Position numbers and translations under genes: made by a program. A stretch of DNA of 40,040 bases, taken from CAYJGN01 sp964369635 (GTDB taxonomy: Bacteria > Bacillota > Clostridia > Oscillospirales > Ruminococcaceae). Positions 33,277-40,040 of this stretch are shown here, in pieces (within the stretch, counting starts at the first letter, position 1; every line of letters starts with the position of its first letter). The stretch lies in the NCBI GenBank assembly GCA_964369635.1, contig CAYJGN010000018.1, positions 1 to 40,040 of the forward strand, given 5' to 3'. Under the pieces are notes generated by a model. That model saw only the letters and a list, made by a program, of their open reading frames with translations, did no database searches and was not told where the DNA came from.

Positions 33277-34624
33277 GAGCAAATCGGTTTTTGTCTGCAA
33301 TAACTGCGGATTTGAAAACGCTCGCTGGCTCGGTCAATGTCCCGAATGCAAAGAGTGGAATACCCTTGAAGAAATAGAGAAGATAACCACAAATAAAATA
33401 TCTGGAAACATTCGCCATACCGCAAAAGCGAGCACTGTTTTATCAGATGTTTTGATAGATGATGAAATCCGCTTCGATACCAAAATAAATGAATTCAACA
33501 GAGTGCTTGGTGGGGGACTCGTCAAGGGGTCTATAGTTTTACTCGGTGGTGACCCAGGTATTGGAAAATCAACAATACTGCTTCAACTGTGCGGTTTAAC
33601 TGATAGTAATTTGAAAATTTTATATGTGAGCGGCGAGGAGTCGCTTCGTCAGATAAAACTTCGAGCTCAGAGACTATCTGTTCAAAATGACAATCTCTAT
33701 ATGCTCTCTGCGACAAACCTTGAAGAGATAGTTGCGACCATTGAGAGCGAGCGGCCTGATATCGTTATAATAGACTCTATCCAGACGATGCAACTCGACT
33801 CGCTAACTTCATCAGCAGGCAGCGTTACTCAAGTTCGTGAATGCACAACCCTTCTGCAGAAGACGGCAAAACAAAATGATATCTCAATATTTATAGTAGG
33901 TCATGTTAATAAAGATGGCGCTATTGCGGGTCCTAAAGTTTTAGAGCATATTGTTGACACTGTTCTCTATTTTGAAGGCGATAGAAACCTTACATACAGA
34001 ATACTAAGGGCTGTTAAAAACAGATATGGAAACACAAACGAAATAGGTGTTTTTGAGATGGAGGATAGCGGACTTATTGAGGTTGCGAATCCCTCCGCTG
34101 CTCTTCTTTCAGGAAGACCTGATAATGCTCCTGGAAGCGCTATAACCTGCATTACTGAAGGGAGTAGGCCACTACTACTTGAGGTACAAGCGCTATTATC
34201 AAAAACTGGATATCCTTCTCCACGTAGAACAGCATCTGGGTTTGATTATTCAAGGTTTCTCCTTTTGATGGCTGTTATTGAAAAGCGCGGCGGTCTTGCT
34301 ATGGGAACTCTTGACTCGTTTATAAATACTGTTGGCGGTTTTAAAGTTTGCGAAACGGCCGCTGATTTAGCTGCTTGTATAGCTATTATTTCAAGCATTC
34401 TCGATAAGCCTGTCCCATCTGACCTTGTGGCTTTTGGAGAGGTTGGACTTGCTGGTGAAGTTCGCTCGGTTTCATCTGTTGAAAAAAGGATAAGCGAAGC
34501 TTCAAGGCTTGGCTTTGCAAGATGCGCTATTCCAAGCAGTCAGAAGAAAAAGCTATCACGAGAATTTAACTGTGAGCTGATTGGAATATCTAATATATCG
34601 GATATTTTTAAAATTTTAAAATAA
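33266..34624 (+). CDS. radA: DNA repair protein RadA (Sms)
   Basis: Hexameric RecA-related DnaB-like motor acting in recombination and branch migration, 452 residues. An N-terminal zinc finger has Cys11, Cys14, Cys25 and Cys28. Walker A is GGDPGIGKST (94-103). The RadA-specific motif is KNRYG at 251-255, a conservative change from the usual KNRFG. The C-terminal Lon-protease-like domain (about 285-452) is complete. AGGAGG at 33255-33260 is the ribosome site, inside the end of cwlD. A long hairpin follows the stop codon. Confidence 0.96.
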   Translation: MAVKSKSVFVCNNCGFENARWLGQCPECKEWNTLEEIEKITTNKISGNIRHTAKASTVLSDVLIDDEIRFDTKINEFNRVLGGGLVKGSIVLLGGDPGIGKSTILLQLCGLTDSNLKILYVSGEESLRQIKLRAQRLSVQNDNLYMLSATNLEEIVATIESERPDIVIIDSIQTMQLDSLTSSAGSVTQVRECTTLLQKTAKQNDISIFIVGHVNKDGAIAGPKVLEHIVDTVLYFEGDRNLTYRILRAVKNRYGNTNEIGVFEMEDSGLIEVANPSAALLSGRPDNAPGSAITCITEGSRPLLLEVQALLSKTGYPSPRRTASGFDYSRFLLLMAVIEKRGGLAMGTLDSFINTVGGFKVCETAADLAACIAIISSILDKPVPSDLVAFGEVGLAGEVRSVSSVEKRISEASRLGFARCAIPSSQKKKLSREFNCELIGISNISDIFKILK

Positions 34625-34634
34625 TGTATGTTAT

Positions 34635-34675
34635 AAATCCCCCTTTTTTAGTCAAACTAAATCTAAGGGGGATTT
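34635..34675 (+). promoter_or_regulatory. Hairpin that buries the next ribosome site (may also terminate)
   Basis: AAATCCCCCTT (34635-34645) pairs perfectly with AAGGGGGATTT (34665-34675). The loop contains a further TTAGT/ACTAA stem. The sequence AAGGGGG, at 34665-34671, is the only good ribosome site for the gene starting at 34680, so the folded form would block its translation. With only four T after the stem it is a weak terminator. It could also attenuate transcription from radA. Confidence 0.7.
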
Positions 34676-34679
34676 TGCT

Positions 34680-35669
34680 ATGAAGAAAAAACTATTACTC
34701 GGAGCTGTTTTGTTTCTTATGTTCTCAACTCCGTTTTTGCCAGCTATTGTTGCTTCCTCGCTTGATAGCTATGAGACGACAGAGGTTCAATATAGCTACT
34801 TTTCAAAAAGCGTTAAAGCAACTGGAGAGATAATAACAAACAACGCGATTCAGCTTATTTTAGACTACCCCCTTTTTATTGATGAAGTATATATTTCAGC
34901 GGGTGATAATGTTTTAAAAGGGCAAGCGATTGCAAAGGTTGATAAAGAAATGACCATTACAACAATTCTAACAGCACTGTCTTCTGCTTCACTACCGTCA
35001 ATAGTTAATGAGCAGAGTTACGCAGCACTTATAGAAGAGATAGGGTATCTGCCAAATTTTGATAATATAGTAGACTATGATGCAATCCCCGAGTACATTT
35101 ATGCAGGATCAGACGGCGAAATTGCCGCAGTTAATATCAAAAACAATGAGCTTATAATGCCAAACAGTCCGATTATTGAATATAAAGCTGAAAGCACTGC
35201 GGTAGTTTCTGTTAAAATCGATGAACAGTACCTATCTCAGATAAACATAGGGGATACCGCAGTTATAGTTCCAGTTACAACAGGCGAAAAACTCTATGGT
35301 AAAGTTTCATTTATTTCAAATGTGGCATATTCTTCTTTTGAGAATTTTAGTGATGATAAAAAGGTTGAAATTAATATTTCATTTGATGAGGATGTTTCTA
35401 TAATTGATAAGAGCAGTGCAGAGGTTGAAATTTTTTCTGTATTAAACGAAAAATCTGCAACTATACCATTTACAGCAGTTTTGCAAGATAGTGATGGTTA
35501 TGAATTTGTTTATATCTTAAACAATACTATACCCGAAAAAAGATATGTTTCGCTTGGTCTTAGTTCAAATCTTGGATACCAATTAAATAGCGGTGCCAAA
35601 GCAGGGGAGATAGTAATAGTAAATCCTCCTGAGGATAGGGAAATTTCTGATATTGTTATAACCGAATAG
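34680..35669 (+). CDS. Membrane-fusion (HlyD/MacA-like) adaptor protein
   Basis: A 329-residue protein with one N-terminal membrane segment (about 4-26) and a lipoyl/barrel-sandwich region (IDEVYISAGDNVLKGQAIAKVDK). A beta-barrel (AVVSVKIDEQYLSQINIGDTAVIVP) and a membrane-proximal domain follow (ATIPFTAVLQDSDGYEFVYIL). Long coiled-coil hairpins seen in MacA appear very short or absent. Together with the MacB-like permease 10 bp downstream it suggests an ABC-type exporter or signal-processing complex in the cytoplasmic membrane. The ATG follows AAGGGGG, which is base-paired in a hairpin. Substrate unknown. Confidence 0.75.
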   Translation: MKKKLLLGAVLFLMFSTPFLPAIVASSLDSYETTEVQYSYFSKSVKATGEIITNNAIQLILDYPLFIDEVYISAGDNVLKGQAIAKVDKEMTITTILTALSSASLPSIVNEQSYAALIEEIGYLPNFDNIVDYDAIPEYIYAGSDGEIAAVNIKNNELIMPNSPIIEYKAESTAVVSVKIDEQYLSQINIGDTAVIVPVTTGEKLYGKVSFISNVAYSSFENFSDDKKVEINISFDEDVSIIDKSSAEVEIFSVLNEKSATIPFTAVLQDSDGYEFVYILNNTIPEKRYVSLGLSSNLGYQLNSGAKAGEIVIVNPPEDREISDIVITE

Positions 35670-35679
35670 GTGGGATTAT

Positions 35680-36837
35680 TTGTTTGTTTTTAAAACAGCT
35701 ATAAAAAACTTAAAGAGAAAAAAATTGCGCTCTGCTCTAATAATGATAAGTATAGGTATTGGTATAACATCTGTACTAACTATCAGCAGTATTGGAGATT
35801 TAGGGACTGATTATATAACCGATATGCTTTATAAGGCTGGGCTAAATTCAGTTATAGTTATGTCTGAAGACGGCTTTGATGATAAGATGAGTGCTGAGGT
35901 TTATGATTATATTGAAGGGGTTCCGTATGTTAGTGAGAGCACGGCGGTTATTATTAATTATGGCGTTGTAAACTATAATAACCAAAACTATGACACAGCG
36001 GTTTTTGGGGTTGATGAGAGCTCCGATGAGTTTGTTAATTTCAAATTTTTACACGGGGAATATTTTAACAGTTTTCAGATAGATACCGCTCAAAACGTTT
36101 GTATAATCGATGAGAATATGGCAACGTTTTTCTTTGGGCGCAAAAATGTTATTGGAAAAGAGATAAAGATAACAACTGAAACAAATATAGCAAACTATAC
36201 GATAACAGGTGTAGTTACTATGAGCGAAAATCCGCTCACCTCGATGTTTACAGGGTTTATTCCATCTCTTGTCTATATCCCAAACACAACCCAAAGCAGC
36301 GATGGATATACCCAGTTTGCAATAAGGATGACCGATGATAGGTATAGCAGTACCGATGTTTTGCAAGATGTTATAAACGAGCGATTTGATGATCAAAACG
36401 TAACCATAGAAAATATAAGTTCTCATATAGAAATTTTAGAAGATATTCTCTATATGGTAACAATGCTGCTTGCTTCTGTTGGTGCTATATCTTTTATCGT
36501 TTCATGTATTGGGATTATGATAATTATGATGGTTTCAGTTAATGAAAGGGTGCGAGAGATAGGAATTAAAAAATCTCTCGGAGCAACAAAATGGGTAATT
36601 ATTAAAGAGTTTATTGCAGAGTCAGCAACAATAACCCTCCTTGGAGGCTTTATAGGGTGTTTAGTAAGTCAGTTGTTAATAAGTATAATTTCTGTTATGA
36701 TTGGGGAGGGGATATACTTTAATTTTAACCTAACCGCTACGATACTCTTAGTTTCAGTTCTGTTCGGAACGTTTTTTGGAATATATCCCGCTATTTTAGC
36801 AGCAAGACTCGATGCAGTCGATGCCCTTAGAAATTAG
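35680..36837 (+). CDS. MacB/FtsX-like ABC transporter permease
   Basis: Permease of 385 residues with the MacB layout: one membrane helix near the N-terminus (about 18-40), a large extracytoplasmic MacB_PCD domain (about 45-230), then three C-terminal helices from about 255. The cytoplasmic coupling sequence VNERVREIGIKKSLGATKW is typical. The start is TTG at 35680 after AGGTGGG at 35669-35675. No ATP-binding protein gene is adjacent, although MacB-type permeases need one. It must be supplied by another locus or have been lost. A DUF6873 gene follows at 7 bp. Confidence 0.88.
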   Translation: MFVFKTAIKNLKRKKLRSALIMISIGIGITSVLTISSIGDLGTDYITDMLYKAGLNSVIVMSEDGFDDKMSAEVYDYIEGVPYVSESTAVIINYGVVNYNNQNYDTAVFGVDESSDEFVNFKFLHGEYFNSFQIDTAQNVCIIDENMATFFFGRKNVIGKEIKITTETNIANYTITGVVTMSENPLTSMFTGFIPSLVYIPNTTQSSDGYTQFAIRMTDDRYSSTDVLQDVINERFDDQNVTIENISSHIEILEDILYMVTMLLASVGAISFIVSCIGIMIIMMVSVNERVREIGIKKSLGATKWVIIKEFIAESATITLLGGFIGCLVSQLLISIISVMIGEGIYFNFNLTATILLVSVLFGTFFGIYPAILAARLDAVDALRN

Positions 36838-36844
36838 GTGTTTT

Positions 36845-37549
36845 ATGTATAATAATCCGTTTGTGCCAAATGAAAAAGCAGTTGGAGTTTTTATAAACAG
36901 CGACTATGCATATCTTTTTGATAATAGCAAAATAGGTGTTGTTTCGGTTTTCGGTGCAGATATTCTGCCAAGATATATTAGAAATCATCCGGATATTAAT
37001 CTTTTTAGTGGTTATTACCAGCTGTTTTTATCGAAGACATGCGTGCTTCACGACCCGATTGGACTTGCAAAAGATAAGAAAAGCAGTGAAGTTGAGCTAT
37101 CAAACACACACAGAGGATATAACAAGTTAAACGCATTTATTCTATCTGATACCATTTTTGGCAACCTTGAAGTTTTGGATAAAAATTTAGTTCTGCAGTA
37201 TAAAAATGCGGTCCACACAAAACAGACATACGCAAAATGCAGCACCGCTTTAATAAATGATAAAGCGGCAATAACCGACGATACAAGTGTTTTTAAAGCT
37301 ATAAAATCAGCAGGATTTGATGCTTTGCTTATTGAAAAAGGGGATATAAAGCTTGACACTAAAGATTATGGATTTATCGGCGGTAGCTGCGGGTTGATTT
37401 CGCCAAATCTGCTTGCCTTTGCCGGTGACTGCGCAACCCACCGAGACTACATAGCAATTAAAGATTTTGCAAGAAACCATAATTGTTATCTCGAAATATT
37501 GTGTAAAGGTGAATTGCTTGATATCGGCGGTATCATACCGATATTTTAG
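36845..37549 (+). CDS. DUF6873-like protein of the guanidino-modifying-enzyme (pentein) fold
   Basis: A protein of 234 residues that I recognise as DUF6873-like, a family found in clostridia and assigned to the GME (pentein) fold. Visible support is the N-terminal MYNNPFVPNEKAVGVFI, the HPDINLF strand, and the C-terminal GGSCGLISPNLLAFAGDCATHRD block followed by ILCKGELLDIGGIIPIF. Function is unknown, and I cannot confirm a catalytic cysteine-histidine pair, though a Cys lies in the GGSCG loop. I start at ATG 36845 because TAGGTG at 36835-36840 precedes it. The permease stop codon lies within that site. Confidence 0.6.
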   Translation: MYNNPFVPNEKAVGVFINSDYAYLFDNSKIGVVSVFGADILPRYIRNHPDINLFSGYYQLFLSKTCVLHDPIGLAKDKKSSEVELSNTHRGYNKLNAFILSDTIFGNLEVLDKNLVLQYKNAVHTKQTYAKCSTALINDKAAITDDTSVFKAIKSAGFDALLIEKGDIKLDTKDYGFIGGSCGLISPNLLAFAGDCATHRDYIAIKDFARNHNCYLEILCKGELLDIGGIIPIF

Positions 37550-37575
37550 CTTATTTGCTCACTTTAGGAGGGTTT

Positions 37576-38064
37576 ATGCCAAAAGTAATATTAATTTGTG
37601 GTATGATTTGCAGTGGTAAAACCACCTATGCAAATAAAGTAGCGAGAAGACAAAAAGCAGTTTTATTATCATGCGATGAATTATCACTTTCGCTTTTCGA
37701 TAATAATTTAGGAGAGCATCATGACGAAGTCATTTCAAAAATAAAGCAATATTTATTAAAAAAAGCTGTTGAATTAAATACCACCTTGACAAATGTTGTC
37801 CTTGATTGGGGATTTTGGAGCCGAGATGAGCGAGAAGAAACAAGGCAATTTTTTAATAAAAATGGCATAACTACGCAGTTGCATTATATAGATATCTCAA
37901 AATCTGCCCTTAAAAAGAATATAGAGATTAGAAACGAAGAGGTAAACAAAGGTAATAGCAATAATTATTATATAGACGATAATCTCTTCGCAAAAGCTTC
38001 TTCTTCATTTGAAGTGCCAACATCTGATGAGATAGATGTTTTATTTAAAGATAACAGGGGATAA
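37576..38064 (+). CDS. Small P-loop ATP-binding protein (AAA_33/zeta-toxin-like kinase)
   Basis: A 162-residue protein with Walker A GMICSGKTT (about 9-17), a LSCDEL strand, and a VLDWGFWSRDEREETRQFF segment with the aspartate and arginine pattern of AAA_33 kinases (chloramphenicol phosphotransferase/polynucleotide kinase-like). A late arginine-rich NIEIRNEE lid helix is present. The substrate is unknown; small-molecule or nucleotide kinase activity is inferred from the family. I place the start at ATG 37576 after AGGAGG (37566-37571); an in-frame ATG at 37555 lacks a ribosome site. There is no antitoxin-like partner, which argues against a toxin role. Confidence 0.75.
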   Translation: MPKVILICGMICSGKTTYANKVARRQKAVLLSCDELSLSLFDNNLGEHHDEVISKIKQYLLKKAVELNTTLTNVVLDWGFWSRDEREETRQFFNKNGITTQLHYIDISKSALKKNIEIRNEEVNKGNSNNYYIDDNLFAKASSSFEVPTSDEIDVLFKDNRG

Positions 38065-38066
38065 TA

Positions 38067-38093
38067 TTAACATTTCTCTTTTATAGCTATAAT
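38067..38093 (+). promoter_or_regulatory. Possible promoter of the T-box leader
   Basis: TATAAT at 38088-38093 with TTAACA at 38067-38072 (15-bp spacer, shorter than ideal). It would start an RNA near 38100, just before the T-box stem I region. Confidence 0.45.
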
Positions 38094-38140
38094 TAAAGCA
38101 CCAAAGAAGTTTCAAATCTTATTTGTAAGCAAATTTCTCT

Positions 38141-38430
38141 CTCGGATATTTATATCTATTTAAATCTGCTGGTAAATTTTTTAAGAGCGAGTGTGAGCTT
38201 TAGTTGAAAGCTATTGTGAAACTTATTTTTAAACATATAATATATCGAAGAGTAAGTTTTATATTTTTATTTTTTCTAAAGAAGATAATCACAAATAATA
38301 ATTTGCTATACAATAAGCGCAGTAGATTAAATAAAGAATAGCAGTGCAAAAAAAATGGGCACCTGTAAAATAAGAGGTGGTACCGCGCTTATGCGCCATC
38401 TGCATTATTTGCAGTGGGTGCTTTTTTATT
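38141..38430 (+). ncRNA. T-box riboswitch leader with no amino-acid gene downstream
   Basis: The T-box sequence AGAGGTGGTACCGCG is at 38373-38387. The antiterminator folds as 5' arm 38373-38377, the TGGTACC bulge (38378-38384), GCGC (38385-38388), loop TTAT, GCGC (38393-38396) and 3' arm 38397-38401. The competing terminator pairs 38393-38404 with 38410-38421 (10 of 12 pairs), followed by six T. The two folds share 38393-38401, as in working T-boxes. Upstream, 38143-38155 can pair with 38235-38247 as the stem I base, with a hairpin at 38196-38212 followed by TTGTGAAAC. I could not identify the specifier codon. Downstream genes expected for a T-box (synthetase, amino-acid biosynthesis or transport) are missing. 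Confidence 0.85.
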
Positions 38431-38486
38431 AGATGAGGGATATTACGAACTACAAAAAATAATATAAAACATAAAAAAACAAAGCA

Positions 38487-38516
38487 AACTTCGCTAAATA
38501 AAAATTTAGCGAAGTT
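38487..38516 (-). terminator. Strong hairpin, terminator-like for leftward transcription
   Basis: AACTTCGCTAAAT (38487-38499), loop AAAA, ATTTAGCGAAGTT (38504-38516), a perfect 13-bp stem. On the minus strand it is followed by TGCTTTG and then a run of T (the A run at 38474-38480), so it could end RNA coming from the right. The T run is several bases off the stem, which weakens the call. Confidence 0.45.
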
Positions 38517-39205
38517 CAGGGGATTGAAAAAAGAAATAACTGTTATTTGCTGATTTTGCTAATATAGTTATTTCCTGTGTTTAAATCGGTTAATAGATTA
38601 AAATCGTTAATCTTCTAATTAAATACTTTGCAAGTAGTTCTTATCTGTTAATTAACTGTATCGTTATCGTGATCCTATTTGTTTTAAACTTATTAGCGCA
38701 CCTTACTAAAAACTAAATTATACAGTTTTACATGTTATAGCTTTCTGTACAAGTCTTATATAGCCGTCCTCGTTGAACTGTTATGCTATAGCTTTATCTA
38801 ACTCTTCTTATCATTGCTTTATAACTATTCTAATAATACAGTTTTTAACTACATATTATTCATAGATGCAAAATTCAAATATAATGATATGGTCATCGGT
38901 TATATGTCTACTCAAAACAAATTATAGCAATATCCTAAAATGATAGTTCTGCAGCAGTTTCATAGCTTTTTATGTATCACAACTACTAATACAATACGCT
39001 CCGATGTTTCCCACATTTGTATGTTAAATAATTAACAAGTGGTTTGAGCTTTGAAAAAGTGAGGTAAGCAAAGGCAAAAGTAGCCTGAGGTGCGAGGAGC
39101 GACATTAGCTCAATTGGCACTTTTGTTCGGTGGAAAATGAAAGCGAACCTGTTTAAGTTCTTAACCAATTTTTGCAAAGACTACCAGTCAACATCAGCCG
39201 TACCG

Positions 39206-39328
39206 GCCTTATGCATAGCTAAGCTATTAAGTTTATCTATAAATATTAGAATAGCTATAGATGTTTTTTTGCTAAAGCTTCTAAGCAACACAAGCCTTAT
39301 GCATAACTAAGCAATTAAAATTATCTAT
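39206..39328. repeat. Imperfect direct repeats, 88-bp spacing
   Basis: The 35-base segments at 39206-39240 and 39294-39328 (both beginning GCCTTATGCATA) match at 31 of 35 positions. A further partial copy appears beyond the N gap (CATAACTAA near 39345 and TTAAAATTATCTATTC at 39374-39389). The gap lies at the edge of the second copy, as expected if repeats broke the assembly. Confidence 0.75.
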
Positions 39329-39383
39329 TCNNNNNNNNNNAAAACATAACTAAACACATCTGCAAGTTCAGATTTAAAATTAT

Positions 39384-39400
39384 CTATTCTATTAGAATAG
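39384..39400. repeat. Palindrome upstream of the recombinase gene
   Basis: CTATTCTA (39384-39391), T, TAGAATAG (39393-39400) is a perfect 8+1+8 inverted repeat, located 29 bp before the -35 of the recombinase promoter. Confidence 0.7.
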
Positions 39401-39428
39401 AAATAGCTATTTATTTTATATAGCTATC

Positions 39429-39457
39429 TTGAAAAAACTGGGTAAAAAGATTATACT
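39429..39457 (+). promoter_or_regulatory. Promoter of the tyrosine recombinase gene
   Basis: TTGAAA at 39429-39434, 17 bp, TATACT at 39452-39457. The gene therefore has its own start signal and need not depend on the T-box leader. Confidence 0.75.
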
Positions 39458-39485
39458 AATATAAACAAATATAAGGGGTAATATA

Positions 39486-40040
39486 TTGGCTATCGAGATT
39501 AAAGATGCACCACTGATTTTAAAGGATTTTCTTTATTATATGCTGACAATTAAAGGGCGCAGTCAAAGGACGGTTATGGCTTATTATACCGATCTTTGTC
39601 TGTTTCTTCGCTATATTTATTGTTATTATAACCATATTGACTTAAGCAAAATCGAGACCGTTTCACTAAGCGCTCTTGATTATGATTTTGTTAAGAAAAT
39701 AACTCTTTTTGATATCTATGAATATCTAAACTATGTTCTGACTAATCGCAAAAACAGTGCTACAACAAGGGCGCGAAAAGTTTCTTGCCTTAAAGTTTAC
39801 TTTAATTATCTTACAACTAAGATGAATATACTTCAAAACAACCCAACAAAAGGCCTTGACTCCCCTTCTGTTAAAAAATCAGTTCCTAAATTTTTAACAT
39901 TAGAAGAGAGCTTAAAATTAATAGATGCGCCAGATGGCAAAAATGAGATACGAGACCGTTGCATCATAACCCTTCTGCTAAACTGCGGTATGCGTCTCTC
40001 AGAGCTTGTTTCAATTAATCTTAATGATATTAAAGATAAT
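39486..40040 (+). CDS. Xer-type tyrosine recombinase, N-terminal part
   Basis: The frame is open from TTG 39486 to the window edge (185 codons); the rest lies outside. The TTG is preceded by AAGGGG at 39473-39478. The N-terminal SAM-like core-binding domain (about 10-130) includes KGRSQRTVMAYYTDL and the ATTRARKVSCLKVYFNYL helix. The catalytic domain begins with LTLEES and reaches the first catalytic arginine, Arg170, in NCGMRLSEL. The extended N-terminal domain resembles the XerC/XerS-like recombinases of Clostridia, which resolve chromosome dimers at dif, rather than a phage integrase. The remaining catalytic residues (K, H-x-x-R, H, Y) are not in view. I did not find a dif-like site nearby. 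Confidence 0.85.
   Translation, partial: MAIEIKDAPLILKDFLYYMLTIKGRSQRTVMAYYTDLCLFLRYIYCYYNHIDLSKIETVSLSALDYDFVKKITLFDIYEYLNYVLTNRKNSATTRARKVSCLKVYFNYLTTKMNILQNNPTKGLDSPSVKKSVPKFLTLEESLKLIDAPDGKNEIRDRCIITLLLNCGMRLSELVSINLNDIKDN

Larger units (their letters stand above)
38431..39428. other. 1-kb gene-free, hairpin- and repeat-rich stretch
   Basis: I see no supported gene here on either strand. It is AT-rich and holds several hairpins (38487-38516, 38533-38574, and a series at 39049-39165), a GC-richer patch at about 39061-39150, and imperfect direct repeats from 39206 on. A ten-N assembly gap at 39331-39340 lies within the repeats. A 9-codon open frame (38433-38462) follows the T-box terminator but lacks a ribosome site. 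Confidence 0.65.

Noticed and set aside
38433..38462. Nine-codon peptide after the T-box terminator
   Set aside because: ATG to TAA is present but there is no ribosome site and the length is too short to support alone; mentioned only in the T-box finding.
39101..39120. Possible tRNA (TAGCTCAATTGGCA resembles a tRNA D-arm)
   Set aside because: The matching GAGC of the D-stem, an anticodon arm, a GTTCRA T-loop at the right distance and an acceptor stem are all missing.
38986..39177. 63-residue minus-strand open frame
   Set aside because: No ribosome site, no recognisable domain, and it covers a string of RNA-like hairpins. Probably a chance frame.
39331..39340. Ten-N runs as biological signal
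   Set aside because: Identical length at three places, twice inside genes that otherwise continue in frame; best explained as scaffold gap placeholders.
39240..39485. A dif or attachment site for the Xer-type recombinase
   Set aside because: The repeats and palindrome do not show the 11-6-11 arm structure or the conserved half-sites of known dif sequences.

Overview
This window looks like a chromosomal segment of a low-GC, spore-forming member of the Clostridia (Oscillospiraceae/Ruminococcaceae-like; inferred from gene content, not proven). Evidence for sporulation is a complete gerA-type germination operon, yunB and cwlD. Evidence for a Firmicute is the separate secD/secF, whiA, hprK, PadR and CadC/CzrA-type regulators, strong GGAGG-type ribosome sites, TTGACA/TATAAT promoters with 17-bp spacers, and a T-box leader. 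Three runs of exactly ten N (3968-3977, 30132-30141, 39331-39340) look like scaffold placeholders of unknown true length. One clearly removes conserved ligA sequence.

Layout. 1-756: end of a GGDEF-GAF signalling protein. 775-3415: zinc/cadmium-type ArsR sensor and P1B ATPase operon. 3436-4036: PadR regulator. 4212-6420: glycogen debranching enzyme with a perfect palindrome at its promoter. 6421-6916: gene-free, with a large cloverleaf-shaped inverted-repeat element. 6917-9701: asnS and a subgroup-Ic type aminotransferase. 9808-13442: secD-secF, a TIM-barrel isomerase-like gene and nrdR. 13434-14485 (minus): DUF421 and DUF4363, divergent from gerAA-gerAB-gerAC (14564-17956). 17999-19180 (minus): GT4 glycosyltransferase. 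19392-28210: hprK, PHP phosphatase, murB, rapZ, whiA, dnaE, then pfkA under its own promoter. 28427-34624: yunB, ligA, gatB, cwlD, radA. 34680-38064: membrane-fusion protein, MacB-like permease, DUF6873 protein and a small P-loop kinase-like protein. 38065-39485: 1.4 kb without a convincing gene, holding a well-formed T-box riboswitch with no synthetase or amino-acid gene behind it, further hairpins, and imperfect direct repeats across an assembly gap. 39486-40040: start of a Xer-type tyrosine recombinase that runs off the window.

Most of the window is ordinary core genome: translation, protein export, cell wall, replication, repair, carbon regulation and sporulation. The features most worth checking are non-coding: the orphan T-box, the cloverleaf element, the ribosome site buried in the hairpin after radA, and the repeat-rich stretch before the recombinase. 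Two gene absences from usually conserved clusters (yvcK between rapZ and whiA; gatC/gatA between ligA and gatB) are also notable. I found no defence system, prophage, CRISPR array or biosynthetic cluster, and I do not claim a new multi-gene system.
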